From Branchiostoma floridae (Eukaryota > Chordata > Leptocardii > Amphioxiformes > Branchiostomatidae), in contig NC_049985.1 in assembly GCF_000003815.2 (NCBI RefSeq), positions 10,962,426 to 11,026,425 of the forward strand: a stretch of 64,000 nucleotides of DNA. Direction: 5' to 3'. The notes beneath the pieces are model-generated. The model worked only from the letters and a program-made list of their open reading frames with translations, was not told the DNA's origin and did no database searches. Below, in pieces: positions 34,446-46,115 of this stretch (positions within the stretch are counted from its first letter, which is position 1; each line of letters begins with the position of its first letter). A program made the position numbers and the translations under genes.

Positions 34446-37400
34446 TTAGGCAGTCTGGTCAGGCCGGGCTGGCATGAACTGTGTGGGCAGAAATTAGGAC
34501 ACATGTTAACTTTATCATAACCTCAATTATGTTAGAGGTAAGTGGTACCGCAGAACTGAAACATACAAAAATGAGGATTTCCCTTATGAAAAGTACGATA
34601 GACCGACCCCTTCAATTAGCGATTTGTCGAATGATGCCCATGGGCATGCTTCCGTACAGAAAACACCATTGAGCGCCAAAAAAATCCAACGAATCGCTCA
34701 ATTTTCTTTCAGTAAGCGCTCGATGATTTTCTATGGTCGCCATGATGTGCAACCAACTTCGAACCACGTGTAGTTCAAAGCCACCCGCGGAGTTTTTCCA
34801 CAGAAAGAAAAATTCTTTGGAACGGTGGCAATCTCTGAGCGCACTTAGTCTCTACCAGACTCCTATACGTCGCTGAAAACCATAGAACTACGTCGCAAGC
34901 TGTTCCCTAGCCGGCTCATACTCCTCTGGCCGGCTTACTTCTCTATTTGTTCCATTTCTATGGTTTTCCCAGCGACCTATAGGAGTCTGGTAGAGACTAG
35001 AGCGCACTGGCCAAGAGCTAGATTTGGCATACATTTTTGTATGAGTTACGCCCATTGAACCGAGGTTTCCTAGTTGTTAGTAGCCTGAGTATCCTCCTCC
35101 GCAGTGACCGCTGGCTGGTTAGCAACCGAAAGGACGGAGCCAACGGTGACTACGGAGGATGGTACTAAGTTCCGAGGCGCCGGCAGATTAGAAACACTTA
35201 CAGGTGCCACCATGGTGCTGAAGGTGCTGTCCATCTCCGCCTTCATGGTGGTGAACAGAGTCTCGCCCTGTCCGGCAAACGCCCTCAGGACTTCCCTCTC
35301 CTGGGGGTTGGCGAGCTGTGTGTGACATACAGGAACACATCATACAAAGTTAACACCCATGCGTTATACGGCGGGACAGAGTGCTGACGAATAGACGTCG
35401 TGTTATTCTTAAAATGACCTGTTAACCTCTTTCTAGAAGACTTCGATCGCAATATCTTTCCATTTGTAGTAGTAGGAAAGATACACAAAGTTGTATTGTC
35501 AAAAAATACTCCTATCAGCCCTGATATCAGTTACAGTGTCATGATACGAAACAATTCTGTCTAAGGTCTACGCTAACCAAGAAAAATCCATGCATATTAA
35601 AAGAAAGGCACATAAAGAGAAAGTTGGTAGTGGACAAAAACGTAACCTGACTTGGCAATTTAAGACCAGCTATGATAGATAAATAAACTTTCAACGTTTT
35701 CATTAGAAAAAACACGAAAACACGATATCGACAGTGTTACATTCTGCACGTACCGGGACGATACGCTCCACGAAGAAGCGGCGAGCCTTACGCCACCCAT
35801 CAACCAGCTGGTTGTCCACAGCGCTCAGCCCCCTCACGAGGTCCTCCTGTAGAAGGAGAGGGGGGCATCGTTAGCAAACCCGCCACACTCAACCATGCTG
35901 ATATTCTAATTCACTAGCATGCTGTGTGCGTGTTGTAATCAAGAAAGAAAAGTGTGACTACTGTACAATACTAGCATGAAAGAACCATAGTTTCAAGTCA
36001 TTCCCAAATGGGATCTTTTTTTTTCAAATTCTGAGTGAAAATAGCTGAATTTGCTCCTAAGCAAATACCGGCCTGTCTAGTTCATAAATCATTCTTTGAC
36101 ATGGCATAGGCAAACACATACCCTCCGCTGCATATTTTATGCAAATGCTTAGCCACCTGTTAGCCTTCTAAATAAACGATGCATTTCGTGTCTTGAACTT
36201 TTGTGTAACGGGTCAGTCACCTTGAGGAAGGTGATATTATGTCGGGTGGAGGATCGTAACACTTTTTGGGGTGCCAGAACTATCTTGTAACCATCTACCA
36301 TAATGAGGCGACTGTCAGAGCTAGAGAAGCCAGCAGTCAGAAATCATTACGATCTTCCATCCAACATCTGAGATTGGTACAGACAGCAAAAAAATATGGC
36401 ATTTAAGTACAACCATTATTGAGTACTAAAGGAGTTCTCTCAATGGACTTGCGTCATTGTTTTGTTATTTTCTCTAATTTTTTTTTATGATTTAGATATG
36501 GCGTAATACGTAAAAGTATGACTTAGAAGACGACAGAATACACGTTCTCTGAAATTCGTTGAGTATCTTTCGAACCCCGCAGTGATGCAAGTGCAGTGAG
36601 TGTGCACCTTAAGTACAATGTATCACTGAAAACACAAAAGGGCAACCTCAAGAGAGAGAGAGAGAGAGAGAGAGAGATGGGGCGAGAAGGAGACACTGAG
36701 CATATGGTCTAAACACACTAGCTACATACATCGTTGTCCTTGTGAAGCTTGAAGAATTCAGTCCACCTCTTGAAGGCAGACATGCTGCTCTCCTTGATCT
36801 TATCATTCATGGTCTTGACCTTCGCACGAACGTCGCGGCTCAATTGCTGAAAAAAAGATAAATTCGTCTTTTTGACATGGAGCATGTATGTAAACTTAGA
36901 GTAGATTTAAACTAGTCCAACTAAAATATCATAATCTCCAGGAAGATTTACAGGTGGCATAAGATATTATTAAAGCTGGCCGAGGAGTAAAGTTGGCCAA
37001 AGGGAGTCACTGGTAGATCTGCCTGGAGATTATACAATATAAGGCTCTGCCAAACCAGACCAAGATTTCCACTTTTGCGGGCGGGGCCTCTAACCAGTTG
37101 TCATGCCAATCAGAAAACCGCTTCAATGTTTTCTTAAGGTAAGGCTGATTTTCTTATTGACTGACAGCTGATTAGAGGCCAAGCCAACAAAATTGGAAGC
37201 CTGCAGTGGAATCCTCAGCCCGGTTTAGCCTAGAGCCTCCCCAGGGTACATTGCATACATCTATAGGCCGAGAGTGAGGCTTTGGGTGGGAGGGTGGTAT
37301 CTGGGTGCTACTTGTACGAACTACATTTGGAACAACAAAGTATAGAGTATGTGTGACGTTGCCTTACGTCCTTGATCTTGTCGTCATACTCGGCGCGCAG

Positions 37401-40400
37401 CTGGAAGGTGACCTCACGCAGCTTCTCACCCATCAGGATGGAATACTGCTTCACGGAGTCGGCAAATGGAGACAGGCCCTGTGGGGAGGCATAAATACAT
37501 CATGGACTCGGGCCATTGTACTTACAGGCGGTCGTATGCAATGTTATACTAGTAATACGGAAAAGGGGTATAGTAGTAGTAGTCCACTGTGATGCAATGA
37601 TCTGGACACCCTGAAACTGCGATCAGTCTTTCTTCACTTCCTGAAGGCGGTATCTCACTGCACTTGGAAAACAAGAAAATACACAAAACGTAATAACATT
37701 TCGTTCTTTGTCTCTGAAATTCGAAAATGTCTCGAACCCACATTGCCGCACCGATGCCCCAAGTGCAGTGAGATAACGGTATCACCTTTAGCTCTCCTAG
37801 TTTACATTCGTAAAATGTAGTTATCCATTGCGATATATTACGCTAAAACGGGTTGTGAATGCTACATACGGTTTCGGCATCGGACAGGGCCTGTGCCTCC
37901 GCCTGCAACTGCAGCATGGTCTGAAAAAAAGGAAAATGTATGTGTACTGTATGTATTTGTACGTTGTTATTTTACAAAACAGGGAAGTAAGAAGAATTTG
38001 CACTGTAACTCTGACATTAGTGAACTAAGTGATAGGCCGAAAATGTAGGATGTATCAGTCATTTTGGTCAAGATTATCAAATAGTAATTCAAGCTCAGCA
38101 AGCCGCAGGAAATTTTAACTCATGTTTAAAACTGAGAAAAAGAATGAAGGATGACATAGTTCGTAGGCTGCCTCTAAACATCTTTTGAGACAGATAACCA
38201 AAAGTTATTGATCATGGGAAATGCAAAGGCTGTATAGCGGTCGGATTTAGGCGTACCGGCTTCAGGTGGCCGTCAAAGAAGGTGGCGAAAGAAGCCTGCA
38301 TGGTGGCGGCCTGGGCGGACAGGGTGTCCCAATAGCTCCTCATGACGCGGCGCTCATGGGCAGTCAGCAGCTGGAACAGACAATTTGATTTCCTTAAGGA
38401 AGACATCCAAGATCTCACACCCTCGTGAAATATGTCGAGTTTTATGAATTTCTTTCATTATATTTCAGCCATACCATAGGTATGGTGAAATATATTGTAT
38501 TCGTAATGTTTCTTCTTTCTTCTTTCTCCTGTCAAATCTTCAAATTGATTCATCTCCGTTGTTCCTGAACCGAATGGCCTGAAATTTGGCACAAGGGTAG
38601 AGTGGGCCAATACCTTGATGCTTTTTTTTCATTTTTTCCATATCTGCCTTTAAAATGATTTTATTAATGTTTTTTGCAATTTTTATATATATTTTGCCCC
38701 CCTGTACCCTGGTATTACAGCCGAATGACCTGAAATTTGGTACAGAGGTGCCTTGATCATATGCCCACAAAGATCCAATAACAGTTTTGGCATACGGTAC
38801 AACAAAATGCTTAATTTTGACATTTTTTGCCATTTTTTCCCAAAAAAATGACATTTTTGGCTCCTATACCCCCATTTTACAACCAAATGATCTGAAATTT
38901 GTAATAGAAGTGCAATTTACATATGCGCACATGGGTTCAATAACTTTTTTGGCATACAGTACAACAAAATGCTTAATTTGGGGATTTTTTGGCCATTGTT
39001 TGACCAAAACCGTACGCTTTTGGCTCCTGTTCCCTGGTCTTATAACCAAATGACCTAAATTTTGGTCAATAGGTGCACTAGATATTCATTCAAATGACCA
39101 ATGTATAATTTCTGGCATAAACCACTTCAAAATGATATATTTGGGGATTTTTTTGGTAATTTTCCACTGGCCAGAGGGTCAACGACCTCAAGGTCGTTGA
39201 CCTCTCCCACCTGAAGGCAACATGTGCACACAGTGTCTATATATACTAGTAACTTGATTAAAGAGGGAACCAATCACGTAGCCTGAGTCAACATCCCGAA
39301 GGATATTGGCAGCCAATCAGTGAGCCTGGTGTTATCTGGAAGAGTCCATTCTGGCACGGAGGGGGAACATTTTTTTTAAATTCATCTTTGGACTGTTGAT
39401 TACATAAAGTCTCTCAGTGGGAGTATTTTTGAACTAGTCTATTTTGCAATTTCACATTGGGTGTACGGGAAGAGTCCATTCTTGCACGGAGGGGGCATTT
39501 AAAAAAATTCGTTTATGGACTTTGGTGATTTGATATGTCAAAGTGTTTCAGTGTGGTTATTTTTTGACTGGTGTATTTTGTAATTTAACGTAGGTTGTGC
39601 TGGAAGAGTCCATTCTTACATGGAGGGGGATTTTTAAAATCCATTTTTGGGACTTTGGTGATTACTCCAAGTCCAATTTTAGCGGATGTATTTTTGGATA
39701 GGGGCATCGCAAGAAGAGTCCATTCGTGCATGGGGATGTTTTCAAATTTAGTTTTAAAGGGGTGATGATTCAATATTCCATTTTTAGCGGAAGTGTTTTT
39801 GGACTTGTCTATTTTACCTTTTCATGCCTTTTTTGCCTAGTTCAACTTTGGACTGGGTTGTTTATTAAATCAAAAGGCCATGTTTTCAGTGGGAGTATTT
39901 CTAGACTGGTCTATTGTGCAAATTCACATGGGGTGCGCTGGAAGAATCCATTCTTGCACTGGGAATTTTGTAAGATTCATTTTTGGGTGTCATTAAGTGT
40001 CATTAGTAGAATTGACGTTTAAACAAAAGTGTTCCATTTTTGCACATGGGTGATTTTGGAATAGTCTATTGTTGCATGGGCAGGGAGATGGCTGAAATAT
40101 GCTGTATTTGCTCTCAAGCAAATGTCGGCTTTTCTAGTTAATATTATTGGATTGTTTCATTCATTAATGCAAATTTCTCGCTAATCCTGTGACGTGTCTT
40201 TGCATTTTCCTGCCTACTTTGGACCCAGGCCAAGCCTGTGGCATCAACTTTGGGCCCGGGCCAAACCAGCTTCCAATCCTGCAAGTCTCCAATTACACCG
40301 TTTTTCGTCTCACATCCTGCAACTCCGGAATATTAGTATTCAAATAACTGCGAACACACACTAGGACAAACGAACACACAGAAAATAGCACCCCCGTCAT

Positions 40401-43400
40401 GGAAGTAATCATTACTGGCACTAAATCTAGTGAATAATAGTAACTGATTAATGGCTAATACTGAGTTGAAATTGGTCTTGATTCTAATTTGTGACGATGC
40501 TCCCGTTCTTACTATCGCAAATACATTATGAAAGTGTACACGTCAATGGAAACTTCATTCACTCATTCATTCACTCTTACCGGCTTGATCTGGTTCTGGT
40601 AGTAGTTCTGGGCCTCTCCGTGAGCGCGGGCCATCTTGGCACTGTATCCAACCAGAGCACGTGCCAGTCCCCTCTGTGAAAATGCAAAAACAATGCGTCT
40701 TTTATGCGTTTATCTGAGACATTGAAGAAAAGTTAACGCAACATAGCAAAACAAATATCACCAAATGCATCAATTGACAAACTAGAGTTCGGTGACCTCA
40801 TATCTCCATGAAATATTTAGACCTTTTATATGTTTTAGTCAGACTATTATGCAAATGACATACACATTTGCATGATTTATGCATGGTGGTGTTCATCATT
40901 GCCTAGCTTACGCACGTAACAAGTAAAAAAAAAACCAATCATATATCATTAAGCGCTTTAGCTATTTTTGGATTAATTATGCAAATTAGCATCTGTTTAT
41001 GTTCCACCAGTCATGAATTATATGTGTTACTTTATTGAAGTGCAGTCATGGAAAACAATGATTCAAATTAAGTTACATTTGCATAACATTCACGTCATTG
41101 TGTACATCTTTGCCTAAGCTACCTGCGTGCGCAATATGGCCACAACTTAGCAATTTTGTGATATCTATCTTTCAATGCGCTAATATGGATGTTGGGATTT
41201 CCGTATATGTTCTATATATAAGCGCATACTCACGTCGTTCTCCCTGTTCGCCTGGTAAGTCGCCTTCCACTTGTCGGACAGAACGGCCATCTTGGCGTCG
41301 ATGCGGTCGGCAGAGTTCCTCAGCTTCTGACGGATCTCGGGACGCAGTTCCTACAACATGGGACAAACAGCCAACTGTAATCGTAAGGCGCGATCGGTAA
41401 GACCTAACCCGAACCCAAAGGTCCCCGGTTTAAAACCGTTGATGTGCCTTTGGGAAAGTCGCTTTACTTCACTTTCCTCACTTCACTCAGTTGTAAATGA
41501 GTACCTAACTTCGGTTTTCTCACCTCGAACAGTATTCTTTTGCATTCATGAAGACATCAGTACATATATAAAAACTGTAGTGTCTGTTTCTATTTTGTCA
41601 AACAGAAAACTTATCATTCTATGAAAGTTTTGTGCTAGTATTTATCTTTACCCAAGCAAGGAGTTTTGCAATCTTTTTTATGACTTTTTTTTTCACCCTG
41701 TCGCTACGTATTTTTCTGAAAAGAATGCAAGGATTAACAAATCAAATTGTTGTGGGCTTACATCCTTGATCTTGTCCGTAAACTCGCCGGCAGCCATGAC
41801 GCGGAAGCCCCGCATGGATGTAGCGACCAGCTCCGTGTAGGCCCGAACCTCGAGCGCGAACGGGGTCGGCTCCTATAGGAGGGGACACGGCAAAATTAGA
41901 CGTCTGGGGGAGCCAGACTTTCGGATGGTGACCTAAACTTAAGCCAGCGGTCCCGTGCACGAGGGAGCGTATGGCACCAAACCTCTGAACTCATCAAGAT
42001 TCGAAGTGTATGGATGGGCCTACGTCACATTCCCCAAACGGGAACAGCTTTGGGGAACGAAAAGTATGATATAAAAGACACCAAACTAGACAAGAAGTAA
42101 ACAAAATAGTCGTTGGCATTATTTGTGTATATTTCTACGTATACATTTCTACTTTTCGTTTCCATTAATAGCCCGGCCCGGCCCCGGTTTGGAAATGTGG
42201 CGTTAGCCGGACCCGCCGGTGTGCTTGTCTAAAGATGCAAGTCGTTGCATGGCTGCATATGCATTCACATATAGTTAGAAATAATACTCAAGTTCCATTC
42301 AGGGATGTGGGTCACTTTTCATCGTAATCGGGGATGGCAGACTTCACTCCAGACGATGAGCGCCCTCTTGCAGAACATACAAAACCTGCACTCCGCCCTA
42401 GATTTCATCCCGGGTGAAAGTCCATTTGGAGAGACTATGTGCTATTAGCCTCTATAGCAGACTGTACTGCGGCATACGTTTTGGTAAGCATTTTGATGTC
42501 ATTGTATCAGTCACATGAGAGGTAAAGCCTGCAAAAGAGACTACTGTTTATCGACTCCACAGAGGGGCGTGGCACCCAGTGATAACCTTTTATCGTTTCC
42601 TGCTGGTATTTATTTTGAAACATCCGTTACTCTTTCCGTCTCCTCCCATCATATTTACCCCTAAGGTTACACAGGTGGCGATTCTCACGGACCGAAGCCG
42701 GTCATGTCTTTAGACTTGCCAGAAGTATATTTCATGTTGGAATATATAGGAGCAATACCAACAATTAACTAGATTCACCTAAATCACCTAAATGAAATTT
42801 GCTCTCTGCATGCGATTTTTAAACAACTTATTGCTTTGTTAAAGCGCAGTCACATAGGTCGTGCGATCGTCGTACGATTTTGATGCTAATACCCGCCTCA
42901 CATTAGGCGCGATTCGATCGGACGACGAGTCTGCGAGCTCTAATTTACGAGGAGGCATGACCCTGATTCCGACGAAGAAATGGCAGAGTTCCCCCTTCCC
43001 GCCAGGGCCATGCCTCTTCGTAATTTAGAGCTCGCAGAGTCGTCGTCCGATCGAATCGCGCCTAATGTGAGGGGGTGTATAAAAGGATTTCAAACAGGCT
43101 GTGACAGAACCAACCACCGACATTGATCCAAAACTTTGCAGGAGACGTACATTTATGTCCTCCAAAATGCCCAAAGTTAGTGATCGCACGAAAATCCTAG
43201 GACCTATATGACCGTGCCATTAGACTTTTAGAGCTTACGTTCAAAGCGATGGTTTTTCGGATATGAACTCTATAAGAACATGAAAGGTCTGTAATGTATA
43301 CATAGGAAGGAGTGAAAATAGGCTGGTGCTCCAAAACTTGCGTGTAAATATATTTAATGCAATATTTAACAGCAACGATCGTTCATCGTTTTTTTTACAT

Positions 43401-43589
43401 TCCATAACTTTTCACTTCTATATATTACAGCTTACCTATAACCTTGACATAACCTAATGTACAAAATGAACACAAATGTATGTATACAAAGCAATTTAAG
43501 AAATTTTGAAAAAAAAAAAGAATATAGAAGTCCAAACGTACCGCCTGCACATAGACGGCAGCGAGCACCACCAACAAGAACACCTTCAT
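34446..43589 (-). CDS. Secreted amphipathic-helix protein, apolipoprotein A/E-like, with duplicated four-exon cassette
   Basis: Exons, 5' to 3': 43589-43542, 41872-41762, 41350-41234, 40673-40581, 38370-38257, 37920-37870, 37478-37368, 36846-36730, 35846-35754, 35315-35202, 34478-34446 (TAA). All are phase 0; total 333 residues. Exon 1 is exactly a signal peptide (MKVFLLVVLAAVYVQA). Exons 2-5 have 37, 39, 31 and 38 codons, and exons 7-10 again have 37, 39, 31 and 38. Paired exons share residues (EFTDKIKD / EYDDKIKD; RENDR / HKDNDE; PLLTAHERRVMRSY / PLANPQEREVLRAF). The mature protein lacks cysteine and is almost all charged amphipathic helix, as in exchangeable apolipoproteins, which coat lipid particles. 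Orthology to apoA-I/apoE or apolipophorin III is not provable here; the function is an inference. Confidence 0.8.
34843..35004. mobile_element. Palindromic TIR element (TCTCTACCAGACTCCTATA)
   Basis: Left end AGTCTCTACCAGACTCCTAT, right end ATAGGAGTCTGGTAGAGACT, about 160 bp with inverted inner segments. The same TAGTCTCTACCAGACT end recurs near 56717, 56849 and 61639, marking a family. Confidence 0.85.
36655..36676. repeat. (AG)n microsatellite
   Basis: A GA run of about 22 bases in an intron of the apolipoprotein-like gene. Confidence 0.9.
36932..37034. mobile_element. Short TIR element (AATCTCCAGGMAGAT)
   Basis: Ends ATAATCTCCAGGAAGATTTA and CAGATCTGCCTGGAGATTAT are inverted repeats, with GGTGGCATAAGAT inside. 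The same inner motif and similar ends flank the gap at 58490-58690. Confidence 0.75.
38540..39170. repeat. Satellite-like array, about 160-170 bp unit
   Basis: Three to four diverged head-to-tail units, each with AATGACCTGAAATTTGG, then GCATACNGTACAACAAAATG, then CTTAATTT and TTTTGGCTCCT. Lies in the intron between exons 40673-40581 and 38370-38257 of the apolipoprotein-like gene. The apparent open frames are A/T-run artefacts. Confidence 0.85.
39339..40095. repeat. Second satellite-like array, about 110-135 bp unit
   Basis: Units are marked by GGAAGAGTCCATTCTTGCA(C/T)GG at about 39340, 39467, 39602, 39712 and 39941, with TTTTTGGACT and GTCTATTTT between. Adjacent to, but different from, the array at 38540-39170. 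Confidence 0.8.
40781..41130. mobile_element. Truncated copy of the ACTAGAGTTC element
   Basis: Starts ACTAGAGTTCGGTGACCTCA and follows the 5' part of the element at 6328, then stops near exon 41350-41234 of the apolipoprotein-like gene. Confidence 0.75.
42891..43080. mobile_element. Fold-back (long inverted repeat) element, full copy
   Basis: Two nearly perfect inverted arms of about 65 bp (CCTCACATTAGGCGCGATTC ... GAATCGCGCCTAATGTGAGG) separated by a short centre. A copy with a truncated second arm lies at 53611-53755. No ORF. Confidence 0.9.
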
Positions 43590-43968
43590 TCTGAACTGGA
43601 GAAACAACAAAAGGAAATAGAAATATTCTTATTGATTAATCGACCTCCATATTTCCCGGTGAACGCAGCACACTTAGTTTATGTTTTCATAGTCTTGTCT
43701 TGCTTGTTGTATTTAAGCGTTTCTTTACTTTCATTGATTTTAGCATGTTCTTTGTTAAACTTTTAAACCACTAGAAAATTTTGTATACCCAAAGAAAATT
43801 ATCATCATATTTTTGACCAAGAAGAATAAAAAACGTTCTGTATAATGTATTTCTAAAATCAGGAAAGTAAATTCACCCAAATCTCATACTTTTAACATTC
43901 TGACATTCAATGACTGGAAAATATCGATGATAGAAAAAAAACATGCAAACGAAAAACTTAACACATAC

Positions 43969-44015
43969 CTGCACAGTGAGCCTCGGAGCGAACGATGTGA
44001 AGGGACGGGGGAGAG
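43969..44015 (-). other. Candidate 5' non-coding exon of the apolipoprotein-like gene
   Basis: GTGCAG/GTATGT on the minus strand at 43969/43968 is a strong donor. The coding exon is preceded by TTTCTCCAG/TTCAGAATG at 43595. With the TATA box at 44043-44049, transcription should begin near 44015. Confidence 0.6.
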
Positions 44016-44042
44016 TAACTTTCTACCGCGAAGACACCAGCC

Positions 44043-44086
44043 TTTATAGGCATGAAGACGCCCAACCAAAGCCATTGTCTGTTTAC
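44043..44086 (-). promoter_or_regulatory. TATA box and forkhead-type site of the apolipoprotein-like gene
   Basis: On the minus strand CCTATAAAGG lies about 30 bp before the predicted start site. TGTTTAC (44080-44086, plus-strand reading), the core of FOXA/HNF3 sites, lies about 35 bp further upstream. A core promoter with TATA fits a highly expressed tissue-specific gene. Confidence 0.6.
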
Positions 44087-44159
44087 GGGGTCGATATGAA
44101 GCCGGTATTGCTGAGGTATTGTTGTTTGTTCCTTGACAAAATTGTGCTTATTTAATAAG

Positions 44160-44884
44160 TATGCTGCGCTGGGTTAAACCAATTTCCTCATTTCTTCTTG
44201 TAACACGAAAGTTGCGTCATGTACAATCTGAATATGATCATCTAGAAGTCACATAAATATGCTGATGATTTTTATGTAAGGATGATAAAAAATGATGATA
44301 ATTATCAATCATCTTATTTCATAGTGTTGCTGAGAAGGGCATGCAATGCAGTCTGCGCCTTAGCGACCACATACACTTAGGCAGCACTTCATTTGTGTTT
44401 TCCCAGGTCATCAACTATTTTCTTTTTTTCCCCCGAATATCTAAAATCTTTGATCAGAACCGTAAAACGTGTTTTGCAGTTAGCTTGGCCAGGGTCTAAG
44501 TCCAAACCGGAACAAATAACAGGAGCTATCAGGAAGGTAGTTTTTGTACGGAAGGTAGTTTTTGTAATAAGCCGTCAATGAGTTGGCTTGGAGTCGCGAT
44601 CGATATAAAGATATTCTTACGTTTTAAGTACACTAAATTGGGTCAAATAGCTTCGGCTGATGTAATCCGATGTTTCTGTTACATGTTAGACATTTGGTGC
44701 AATAAAATGGTGTTAAACAAAAGTACATGTATCATGTTCGTTGTTATTAAGTCAAGGGACGGAAAAAAGAGAAGATTAGATACACCAATCGAGAGATAAT
44801 GCATTCATTTAGGGACATATCAGAGGCTCCAAAATCAATAGTCTTCTTCCCGAACATCCCGAAACACAAAGACACAGGCAGGAA

Positions 44885-44951
<67 letters not shown>

Positions 44952-45740
44952 CAATATCTCCATTTTAATGGGGGTATCAGTCATAGGTCTATCTAATCTA
45001 TTAACTGAACACAGCAAGGCTGTATAGTCTTTTGATTAAAATTCCCCCAAATTTCAAATCAGATATATTTGAACCGAGAACATTCTCTTATATAATATTA
45101 GGTAAATTCTATGTATGCGCATGGCTGCACTTGAATTATCCTATAGCTACATTGCAGACCCCGTCATGGTTTCTCTAAAATTACAGTATAGTAGGTCACA
45201 TATGTTATAGGTTCTGATTATATGCACGCTTGGTGGGATCTGTAACAGAGGCTACATTCGTGTATAACGTACGATACAGGCGGTGACATGACCTGGCAAC
45301 AGCTGTTTAAAAATACAAAGTAAGTTATCTCAGGTGGATGTTGGCGGTGTTGTGTATATATACCCTCAGGAAAGCTCATATTTGCCATGTGGTTCGTGCA
45401 TGGTACAACCGTGCTGTGATATGGGCATAACCCTTCACATACTTTTTCATCTACTGACTCTCTGTCTTGCTAAACTGTCATGGATGTGTTATGTTAATCA
45501 GGACTTTAATGAGATTTAATTGATGAGAAAGTTATACATTTCATCAGTTTTAAATGATGGGATATTCATATTTGTGACATGCAACTGTTATAGAGGTGAA
45601 CATCGTTAGACACATATTATGCAGATCAGATGCAGTGTATTCAATAAACTATGGACACACAGGAACACAAACATTCAGACACATTCAAAACAAGGCCTCT
45701 ATACATGAAGCCAAGAATGAACAAAAACTACTAAAACCCA
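44160..45740. other. Intergenic spacer
   Basis: No gene recognised between the apolipoprotein-like promoter and the PPAT 3' flank. It contains the purine/pyrimidine alternating tract at 44886-44949 and otherwise unremarkable AT-rich sequence. Confidence 0.6.
44886..44949. repeat. (CA)n(CG)n(CA)n microsatellite
   Basis: About 64 bases of strictly alternating purine/pyrimidine, CA then CG then CA. Confidence 0.95.
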
Positions 45741-45762
45741 CCAGCCAATATGTTGTATAAAA

Positions 45763-45770
45763 ATTTATTT
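45763..45770 (-). terminator. Candidate polyadenylation signal (minus strand)
   Basis: ATAAATAAAT on the minus strand (plus ATTTATTTAT) downstream of the orphan exons and of PPAT. I found no AATAAA on the minus strand nearer to the PPAT stop. Confidence 0.4.
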
Positions 45771-46115
45771 ATCATGAAGCAAATACATGAAATTAAGGGC
45801 CAAAGAGTACTACACAGTTTATCCCATACAGAAAAATCACCACCACAGATACCCTGTCAACTGTTATCTTACCCCCCACCCCCTCTTAAACAACTGCAAT
45901 GCCTTTTCCCTTCACTCACTATCTTATATCATTCATTTACATGAAAAAGCAATGGCAAAAATAGACATGACTCATCAGCTCCAAAAGACAAACACAACTT
46001 ACTCTATAAACATACAGTACTTCTACCAAAGCAGACAGTCACAAGAATAAAGCATCACAGCTAACCTAATATGCATTAGTCATTATAAAGTATAAAACCA
46101 ATATGGTTAGCAGAT

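Noticed and set aside
38787-39053. Opposed open frames with repeated TTKCLI / KHFVVLYAK motifs
   Set aside because: They derive from the tandem 165-bp repeat units; no start context, splice sites or similarity to a protein.
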